From Alphaproteobacteria bacterium (GTDB taxonomy: Bacteria; Pseudomonadota; Alphaproteobacteria; Rhodobacterales; Rhodobacteraceae), in assembly GCA_030424705.1 (NCBI GenBank), contig JAUHWJ010000183.1:1-5351 (forward strand): a stretch of DNA of 5,351 nt, in the 5' to 3' direction. Below the pieces are notes generated by a model that worked only from the letters and a program-made list of their open reading frames with translations, was not told the origin of the DNA and made no database searches. The translations under genes were made by a program, and so were the position numbers. This document shows positions 1-4,458 of the stretch, one piece after another. Position 1 is the stretch's first letter, and every line of letters begins with the position of its first letter.

Positions 1-238
1 ATCCCCGTGCGCGCCGGTAGCGAGCGACGAGGTCGCCCATCGCGTAGTTCCGGACATGGCCGATATGGATGCGCCCCGAAGGATAGGGGAACATCTCCAG
101 CACGTAGTATTTCGGCCTAGAAGGATTGAGCCGCGCCTCGAAGACGCGCCGCTCCTCCCAGAGCGCGCGCCACTTCGCCTCCACGGCCTGCGGATCGTAT
201 CGCCCCGTCACGGGCGCGCTGGCGGCGTCGTTCGGCAT
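1..238 (-). CDS. leuS: Leucyl-tRNA synthetase, N-terminal part (runs off the left edge)
   Basis: Class I aminoacyl-tRNA synthetase that charges tRNA-Leu with leucine in the cytoplasm. Only the first 79 codons are inside the window. Seen: residues about 12-26 match the family opening ([15 protein letters not shown]), and residues 49-64 read [16 protein letters not shown]. The latter is the LeuS version of the ATP-binding HIGH signature, with HIGH at residues 58-61. The chosen ATG (238-236) leaves about 11 residues before the conserved start, which is normal. A GGAG sequence lies about 9-12 nt upstream, inside a hairpin described separately. The frame stays open upstream to the DUF3576 stop, and a TTG at 295-293 is a weaker alternative start. 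The gene lies 75 bp downstream of the DUF3576 lipoprotein gene on the same strand, so co-transcription is likely. Identification is secure although catalytic KMSKS and editing domains are outside the window. Confidence 0.96.
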   Translation of the reverse strand, partial: MPNDAASAPVTGRYDPQAVEAKWRALWEERRVFEARLNPSRPKYYVLEMFPYPSGRIHIGHVRNYAMGDLVARYRRARG

Positions 239-243
239 CTCTT

Positions 244-265
244 GCGTCTCCGGCTGCGGAGACGC
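244..265 (-). promoter_or_regulatory. Perfect hairpin over the leuS ribosome-binding site
   Basis: Seen: a 9-bp perfect inverted repeat (GCGTCTCCG at 244-252, CGGAGACGC at 257-265) with a 4-nt loop. On the leuS mRNA the 3' arm carries the GGAG Shine-Dalgarno sequence and ends 5 nt before the ATG, so folding would hide the ribosome-binding site. It is not followed by a U-run on either strand, so it does not look like an intrinsic terminator. Inference: it could dampen or regulate leuS translation, perhaps opened by ribosomes finishing the upstream lipoprotein gene. The structure itself is clear; the regulatory role is unproven. Confidence 0.5.
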
Positions 266-313
266 CCTGATAGGCGAGCGGCGCGGCGCTTTCAACGCCC
301 GCCGCGACGCGGC

Positions 314-829
314 TCAGCCCGCCTGGCGCTCGCCGAGCTTGAGCTGCCGCGCGCGCAGCAGGATCGCATCCTCGAGTTGGCGCGCCGTGGCGCCGGCGAC
401 AGGCGCCGTCACCCATGCTCCCGCCTCGTCCCGCACCTCGCGGTAGACGGCGACCTGCAGCGCCTGCGCCGTCAATTCCGGGCTCCGGACATAGGCGGTG
501 ACCTTGAACCGCTCGTTCGGCGCATCGGGCGACGCGGCCCAGTCGGTCGCGATGACGCCGGTGAAAGGGTCGGTCGAGGCGAGGGGAAGATAGGAAAGCG
601 TGTCGAGCGATGCGCGCCAGAGATGGCGGTTCACCGGCGTGAGCCCCCCTCCTGCGCCTCCACCGCCTGCGCCGAGGTCGAGCATGTCCGTAACGCGGGA
701 GTTTTCGTAGTTGCCCGCGGCGCCGCCGCCCGAGTTCCGCGCATCCTCCTTCGGCTCCGTTACGGTTCCGCCGCAGCCCGCCAGCGCGACGGCCATGGCG
801 AGCGCTGCGCCAATCCTCAGCTGCGACAT
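314..829 (-). CDS. DUF3576 family lipoprotein
   Basis: Putative envelope lipoprotein of 171 residues with unknown molecular function. Seen: a short hydrophobic signal (residues about 5-18) ending in a lipobox, L16-A-G-C19, so Cys19 should be lipidated after cleavage. Residue +2 is Gly, not Asp, which fits sorting to the outer membrane. A flexible, glycine-rich stretch follows (residues 34-62). The conserved domain occupies about residues 66-168: N67-R-H-L-W-R-A-S-L-D-T-L, then D87PFTGVIATDW, N105ERFKV and a C-terminal segment containing QLEDAILLRARQL. These match what I know of DUF3576. The ATG start is preceded by GGGGAG at a good distance. It sits just upstream of leuS, a pairing I recall from Rhodobacterales genomes. 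It is divergent from the porin genes. Family assignment is from memory of the conserved motifs; the function is unknown. Confidence 0.85.
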   Translation of the reverse strand: MSQLRIGAALAMAVALAGCGGTVTEPKEDARNSGGGAAGNYENSRVTDMLDLGAGGGGAGGGLTPVNRHLWRASLDTLSYLPLASTDPFTGVIATDWAASPDAPNERFKVTAYVRSPELTAQALQVAVYREVRDEAGAWVTAPVAGATARQLEDAILLRARQLKLGERQAG

Positions 830-1053
830 GCTTCGCTCCCCAGAGTTTCAGATCGCGACATCAACACTTGCTCTCTAGTCCGCCGTGAGGACGGAGTAAA
901 GGCGGCCTCACCCACGATCTGTTGCGGGAAAAACACAGCGCAAGGCATGCGACAGGCCGCTGCGTCTTTGTTGCTTGACCGCGGCGGGCCGCTGCGGGAA
1001 ACCGGCTCCACTCAACAGGCGCGGCAAAGCGCCTTCAAACTGTGAGGGACAAG
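830..1053. other. Divergent intergenic region with presumed promoters
   Basis: This 224-bp gap separates the minus-strand lipoprotein gene from the plus-strand porin, so it must carry or adjoin promoters for both directions. The stretch 841-935 is richer in A/T than its surroundings. CTTGAC at 974-979 resembles an alphaproteobacterial -35 box for the porin, but the facing -10 (near GAAACC, 998-1003) is poor. I could not assign a promoter or operator with confidence. Short reading frames here have no family resemblance. Confidence 0.4.
1044..1048 (+). promoter_or_regulatory. Ribosome-binding site of the first porin, fixes the ATG start
   Basis: GAGGG lies 5 nt before the ATG at 1054. The second porin has GAGG at 2265-2268 with the same spacing and the same following ACAAGATGAAGA. 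This favours ATG 1054 over the in-frame GTG at 1042, which would place four residues before the signal peptide and have no ribosome-binding site of its own. Confidence 0.8.
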
Positions 1054-2025
1054 ATGAAGAAAGTTCTCCTTGCGACGTCGGCGCTCGTCGCGGCCGGCTT
1101 CGTGACCTCCGCCTCCGCCGCTGAGTGGGAAACCGGCGTCTCCGGCTACTACTTCCTCGGCGTCGGCGTGACCGACTCCAACGCGCAGGATGGCATCGGC
1201 GTCCTTCGTGACGGCGAGTTCCACGTCAACGGCCGCCTGACGGCGGACAATGGCCTGACCTTCCGCGCCCGCATCGAGGTCGAGGCGTTCACGTCCGGCG
1301 ACCAGATCGACGAGAACTGGGGCTCCGTCTCCGGCTCCTTCGGTACGCTGATGATCGGTTCCAACGACACTGTCGTTTACGAGAACCTCTCCGGCATCGG
1401 CATCATCTACGCGCCGGGCGCCCGCATCGGCTACGCGGACAGCTTCGCGCTGACGACCGCCGCCGGCGTTGGCTTCTCGCCGTTCCCGGGCGTCGCGTCC
1501 GACCAGATCGGCCTGCACTACACCACGCCGGACTTCATGGGCTTCAAGGCGTTCGCCGGCTATCACCCGTCCAACGCGACGGACGGCGCCGCGGACACCA
1601 ACAACCCGGTGTTCGACAACGGCGGCGAGATCTGGAACGTCGGCGCGTCCTACACGGGCGACTTCGGCGACTTCTCGCTCGGCCTTGGCGCTGGCTACAC
1701 GGACATCGAGGGCGTTGCGGGCGAGCAGATCTCCTTCGCGGCGAACGTCGGCTTCCAGGGCTTCACCCTCGCCGGCTTCTACGAGGATGATTTCGGTGGC
1801 GACGAGTTCGGCATCGGCGCGCAGTACGCGACCGGCCCGTGGACGATCGGCGGCGGCTGGGGCCATGGCGACTCCGGTGCGACGAACAACGACGTCGTCG
1901 CTGGCTGGGTCACCTACACGGCGGCTCCGGGCGTCCTCTTCACGGCGGGCCTCGAGTATGCCGACGACGACACCACGAACAACTCCGACTTCGGCGGCCT
2001 GGCGTTCATGACGCTGCGCTTCTGA
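1054..2025 (+). CDS. Outer-membrane porin, Gram-negative type (first copy)
   Basis: Beta-barrel porin for passive diffusion of small solutes across the outer membrane, presumably a 16-strand trimer as in the Rhodobacter porin family. The precursor has 323 residues. Seen: a Sec signal peptide (MKK, hydrophobic core, A20-S-A22) cleaved before A23-E-W. After it come alternating aromatic/glycine strands such as VSGYYFLGVGV, and a FGTLMIG strand (residues 96-102) of the kind that precedes constriction loop 3. The chain ends in Phe (LAFMTLRF), the usual BAM-recognition residue. Residues 75-90 (EVEAFTSGDQIDENWG) are identical in the second copy. The mature chain is very acidic: by eye about 38 Asp/Glu against 7 Lys/Arg, with only one Lys. 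It has its own terminator, so it is probably monocistronic. Substrate preference cannot be read from the sequence. The porin class is confident; a specific gene name is not justified. Confidence 0.92.
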   Translation: MKKVLLATSALVAAGFVTSASAAEWETGVSGYYFLGVGVTDSNAQDGIGVLRDGEFHVNGRLTADNGLTFRARIEVEAFTSGDQIDENWGSVSGSFGTLMIGSNDTVVYENLSGIGIIYAPGARIGYADSFALTTAAGVGFSPFPGVASDQIGLHYTTPDFMGFKAFAGYHPSNATDGAADTNNPVFDNGGEIWNVGASYTGDFGDFSLGLGAGYTDIEGVAGEQISFAANVGFQGFTLAGFYEDDFGGDEFGIGAQYATGPWTIGGGWGHGDSGATNNDVVAGWVTYTAAPGVLFTAGLEYADDDTTNNSDFGGLAFMTLRF

Positions 2026-2043
2026 TCTACGGATCATTCGGGG

Positions 2044-2071
2044 AAAGGGCGGGCTTCGGCCCGCCCTTTTT
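2044..2071 (+). terminator. Intrinsic terminator after the first porin
   Basis: An 11-bp perfect stem (AAAGGGCGGGC at 2044-2054 with GCCCGCCCTTT at 2059-2069) closes a TTCG tetraloop in the very stable C(UUCG)G context. It is followed by a T-rich run (TTTTTCTTT from 2067). It starts 18 nt after the porin stop codon. Textbook Rho-independent form. Confidence 0.95.
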
Positions 2072-2273
2072 CTTTGCGCCGTCAGCTGGCGCACTCATTC
2101 GCAAGGCGCCTTCTTTGGCAGCGTAGAGAAGTCAGGGCGCCGAGAGAGCAGGCTCCACGCCTCGCGCCTCTCACTTTAGTGACATTCCTGTTGCACCGCA
2201 CAATCCGTGAGGAACACTGAGGCCATCGCCGCCGGAATTAGCCGCGCAGCGTTCCTTTCGGATCGAGGACAAG
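2072..2273 (+). other. Intergenic region between the two porins
   Basis: No gene is supported here. It contains a second small hairpin just after the terminator (TGCGCC 2075-2080 with GGCGCA 2088-2093, 7-nt loop) and a perfect 10-bp palindrome, AAGGCGCCTT, at 2103-2112. A more A/T-rich stretch at about 2172-2207 includes TTGCAC (2191-2196) and is the likeliest promoter area for the second porin. I could not pair it with a good -10 box. The ribosome-binding site of the second porin is GAGG at 2265-2268. Confidence 0.4.
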
Positions 2274-3239
2274 ATGAAGACAGCGCTCTTCGCAACTTCG
2301 GCGCTCTGCGCCGCGGGGTTGGCCTGCGCCGCTTCGGCGGCGGAATGGGAGACGGGAGTCTCCGGCTATTACTTCCTCGGCGTCGGCGTGACCGATTCCG
2401 GTGCGCAGGACGGGGTCGGCGTCCTCCGCGACGGCGAGTTCCATGTGAACACTCGGCTCGCCGCGGATAACGGCATCGTCTTCATCGCGCGAGTCGAGGT
2501 CGAGGCCTTCACGTCCGGGGATCAGATCGACGAGAACTGGGGGCGCATCATCGGGCCGTTCGGCACGGTGGAAATCGGCTCCGATGCATCTGTGGGCTAC
2601 GAGCAGGTCGGCGCCCTCGGCATCGTCTTCTCCCCCGGCGGCCGCATCGGCTACGCGGACGCCTTCGCGCTCACCAGCGAGGCGCTGGTGAACGAAGCGG
2701 CCTTCATGGGTTTCGCGACCGACTCCATCGGCCTTCACTATTCGTCACCGGACTTCTTCGGTTTCCAGGTCCACGGCTCCTACATCCCGAGCGCGAACAC
2801 AGATGGCGCGGCGGACACCAACAACCCGGTCTTCAGCGCGAATGACGAGGTTTGGTCCCTTGCTGCGACCTATGCGGGCGAGTTCAACGAGGTCTCCTTC
2901 GGCTTTGGCGGGCACTACACCGACCAGGAAGGCGTCGCTGGCGAGCAGATCGGCGCGGCCGGCTATGTTGGCTTCTCCGGAATCACCCTCGCCGGCTTCT
3001 ACGAGGATGACTTTGCGGGCGACGAGTTCGCCATCGGCGCGCAGTACGAGACCGGCCCATGGGCCATCGGCGGCGGCTATTCGAACTCCAACCAGCTCGA
3101 CAACGAAATCGCCTCCGGCTGGGTGACCTACAGCGCAGCTCCCGGCGTCCAGTTCACGGTCGGCCTCGAATATGCGGATGACGACAGCGTTGCAGGGTCC
3201 GATTTCGGCGGGCTCGCCTACATGTCGCTCTTCTTCTGA
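2274..3239 (+). CDS. Outer-membrane porin, Gram-negative type (second copy)
   Basis: Paralogue of the preceding porin, 321 residues, with the same predicted role as a general diffusion channel in the outer membrane. Seen: signal peptide MKTALFATSALCAAGLACAASA, with cleavage after A20-S-A22 giving the same mature start, AEWETGVSGYYF. FGTVEIG (residues 96-102) precedes the loop-3 region, and the chain ends in Phe (YMSLFF). Blocks shared with the first copy include residues 75-90, TDGAADTNNPVF, EGVAGEQI and the YEDDF-GDEF stretch. The main differences are residues about 135-152 and the segment before the GWVTY strand, where this copy is 2 residues shorter. The mature chain has no lysine and, by eye, about 42 acidic against 5 arginine residues. 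The signal peptide has two cysteines, but neither is in a proper lipobox. It has its own ribosome-binding site and terminator, so it can be expressed independently of copy 1. Confidence 0.92.
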   Translation: MKTALFATSALCAAGLACAASAAEWETGVSGYYFLGVGVTDSGAQDGVGVLRDGEFHVNTRLAADNGIVFIARVEVEAFTSGDQIDENWGRIIGPFGTVEIGSDASVGYEQVGALGIVFSPGGRIGYADAFALTSEALVNEAAFMGFATDSIGLHYSSPDFFGFQVHGSYIPSANTDGAADTNNPVFSANDEVWSLAATYAGEFNEVSFGFGGHYTDQEGVAGEQIGAAGYVGFSGITLAGFYEDDFAGDEFAIGAQYETGPWAIGGGYSNSNQLDNEIASGWVTYSAAPGVQFTVGLEYADDDSVAGSDFGGLAYMSLFF

Positions 3240-3248
3240 GGCATGGAG

Positions 3249-3274
3249 GGGGCGGGCTCCGCGCCCGCCCCTTT
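3249..3274 (+). terminator. Intrinsic terminator after the second porin
   Basis: A 9-bp perfect stem (GGGGCGGGC at 3249-3257, GCCCGCCCC at 3263-3271) with a 5-nt loop, extendable by a G-U and an A-U pair, is followed by TTTCGCTTTTC. It begins 9 nt after the stop codon. The T-run is interrupted, so it may be a little weaker than the terminator of the first copy. It also separates the porin from yggS. Confidence 0.85.
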
Positions 3275-3307
3275 CGCTTTTCGCGCCGCCGCCATAGGCT
3301 TCAAGGT

Positions 3308-3961
3308 ATGAGTCTAGCCGAAGTCCAGTCCCGCATAGACGCCGCCCTGGCCGAGGCGAGCCGACCGAAGGGAGCCGCGCGCCTCGTCGCGGTCTCCAAG
3401 GTCCAGCCGCTCGAACGGGTGGAGGCGGTGCTCGAAGCCGGCCATCGCCTCTTCGGGGAGAACCGGGTGCAGGAGGCGGCGGGCAAGTGGCCGGCCCTGC
3501 GCGAGCGCTTCCCCGGCGTCGAGCTTCACCTCCTCGGCCCGCTCCAGACCAACAAGATCAAGCCCGCGCTCGAGCTTTTCGACGCGATCCAGTCCGTGGA
3601 CCGTCCCGCGCTGGCCGAAAAGCTCGCCGCCGCGGTTCAGGGCCGCGGGGCCTGCCCGCAGCTCTTCGTCCAGGTCAACACCGGCGAGGAGCCGCAGAAG
3701 GCCGGCGTCGCGCCGGGGGAGGCGGACGCCTTCATCGCGAAATGCCGGGCGATGGACCTTCCCGTCGCCGGCCTCATGGTCATCCCGCCGGTGGATGAGG
3801 AGCCCGCGCTGCATTTCGCGCTCCTCGCGAAGATCGCGGAGCGGAACGGGCTTGCGGAGCTCTCGATGGGCATGAGCGCGGATTACGAAACCGCGGTCCG
3901 CCTCGGCGCCACCGTCGTGCGCGTCGGCTCGGCGATCTTCGGCGAACGCGCCTACGGCTGA
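3308..3961 (+). CDS. yggS: YggS/PLPBP-family pyridoxal 5'-phosphate homeostasis protein
   Basis: Cytoplasmic PLP-binding protein of the YggS/PROSC family, thought to buffer PLP and affect amino-acid and keto-acid balance; it has no established catalytic reaction. At 217 residues it is near the usual family size and is a single TIM-barrel-like domain. Seen: the PLP-linking lysine should be K31 in AVSKVQ. Other signatures are FGENRVQEA (49-57), HLLGPLQTNK (74-83), QVNTGEEPQKAG (122-133), GLMVIPP (155-161), SMGMSADYETA (186-196) and the phosphate-binding VRVGSAIFG (204-212). The start MSLAEVQ is typical of alphaproteobacterial members. Upstream there is only AAGG two bases from the ATG, too close to act as a normal ribosome-binding site, and the porin terminator ends about 33 nt earlier. 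The mRNA leader must therefore be very short, or transcription reads through. The 3' end overlaps the convergent transpeptidase gene by 10 bp. Confidence 0.95.
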   Translation: MSLAEVQSRIDAALAEASRPKGAARLVAVSKVQPLERVEAVLEAGHRLFGENRVQEAAGKWPALRERFPGVELHLLGPLQTNKIKPALELFDAIQSVDRPALAEKLAAAVQGRGACPQLFVQVNTGEEPQKAGVAPGEADAFIAKCRAMDLPVAGLMVIPPVDEEPALHFALLAKIAERNGLAELSMGMSADYETAVRLGATVVRVGSAIFGERAYG

Positions 3962-4458
3962 ACGATCACCCGGCTCCGCCGCCCCCAGCGCGCCCAGATC
4001 CAGAGGAGATCCGCCCGCCGGAACGCGACGCACCCCGCTGTCGGCCGCCTCGGGCCGCGCCAGCAATGGACGAAGATCGCGGAGCCGCCGCCCGGCCGTC
4101 CCTCGGCGTTCCAGTCGGTGAAGAGGACGAGGTCATAGAGCCCGTCCCCCCGCCGCATCCGCTCATGGCTGAACCCGGCTGCGCCCCGCCGCAAAAGACG
4201 GTTATAAGCCGGGTCCGCCGGATCGTCGGACCAGATGTCCCGCGGCCCCGCCGCCAGCAGCGGCGCGCCGGCCGGCCGGCGCATCCGGTCCGCCCGCCAC
4301 ATGCCGCCGACGATGCGATGCGCGCCCGCGGGCGTGGCCCCGTCCCCCTCCCGCTTCGCATCCGTCACGCCGGCGCGCCCCAGGGAGACAGGGAAGCGCC
4401 GCCCAAGGAACCGCGCGCCCCAACGCCCGACCACAAGGTCGCCCGGCTGCGGCCTCAC
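3952..4458 (-). CDS. YkuD-family L,D-transpeptidase-like protein
   Basis: Predicted member of the L,D-transpeptidase catalytic-domain family (YkuD; the COG3786-like branch), whose relatives form 3-3 peptidoglycan crosslinks or attach proteins to peptidoglycan. It has 168 residues and is a single domain. Seen: LGRAGV then KREGDGATPAG (35-45), W76SDDPADPAYN, a GSAIFVH block with the presumed catalytic-site His131, and P139-T-A-G-C143-V-A with the nucleophile Cys143. These are the family landmarks in the right order. There is no signal peptide or membrane segment, so how it would reach the periplasm is unclear; cytoplasmic or other chemistry is possible. The start is GTG, overlapping the ribA stop as GTGA, with no good ribosome-binding site nearby. 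This suggests translation coupled to ribA. Starting at a later ATG would remove conserved N-terminal residues. Confidence 0.85.
   Translation of the reverse strand: MRPQPGDLVVGRWGARFLGRRFPVSLGRAGVTDAKREGDGATPAGAHRIVGGMWRADRMRRPAGAPLLAAGPRDIWSDDPADPAYNRLLRRGAAGFSHERMRRGDGLYDLVLFTDWNAEGRPGGGSAIFVHCWRGPRRPTAGCVAFRRADLLWIWARWGRRSRVIVQP
4455..4458 (-). promoter_or_regulatory. GTGA stop-start overlap coupling ribA to the transpeptidase gene
   Basis: The ribA stop TGA (4457-4455) and the GTG start of the next gene (4458-4456) share bases in a GTGA junction. The nearest purine-rich sequence upstream (AAGAG) is about 17 nt away, too far for a usual ribosome-binding site. Reinitiation by ribosomes finishing ribA is the simplest reading. 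Confidence 0.7.

Larger units (their letters stand above)
1044..3288 (+). repeat. Tandem duplication of a porin unit (two diverged copies)
   Basis: Copy 1 covers about 1044-2081 and copy 2 about 2265-3288. The similarity starts at the ribosome-binding site, runs through the whole coding sequence and seems to continue into the terminator: both are GGGCGGGC-type hairpins followed by a T-rich tail and a GCGCCG sequence. By eye the proteins are about 60-65% identical and colinear, with one 2-residue length difference. The sequence between the copies (about 2082-2264) has no obvious match in the region before copy 1, apart from short strings. Confidence 0.75.

Noticed and set aside
868..1003. Several TTGC/TTGAC hexamers considered as porin or lipoprotein promoters.
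   Set aside because: None has a -10 partner at 16-18 nt spacing good enough to call; recorded only as an intergenic region.
817..1011. Small minus-strand open frame of 64 codons in the divergent intergenic region.
   Set aside because: It overlaps the start of the lipoprotein gene, has no recognisable motif and no good ribosome-binding site.
56..1045. Plus-strand open frame of 329 codons opposite leuS and the lipoprotein gene.
   Set aside because: Arginine-rich shadow of GC-rich genes on the other strand; leuS and DUF3576 on the minus strand are supported by clear motifs.
1012..2094. Long antisense open frame (360 codons) covering the whole first porin, with a similar one at 2238-2738 under the second.
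   Set aside because: It arises from the strong codon bias of the porin genes; the product is low-complexity Arg/Val/Asp-rich, has no family motif or ribosome-binding site, and the second porin shows only a broken version.
2274..2342. Possible lipobox in the second porin signal peptide (cysteines at residues 12 and 18).
   Set aside because: The residues before the cysteines do not fit a lipobox, and the A-S-A site with a mature start identical to copy 1 indicates ordinary signal peptidase I cleavage.
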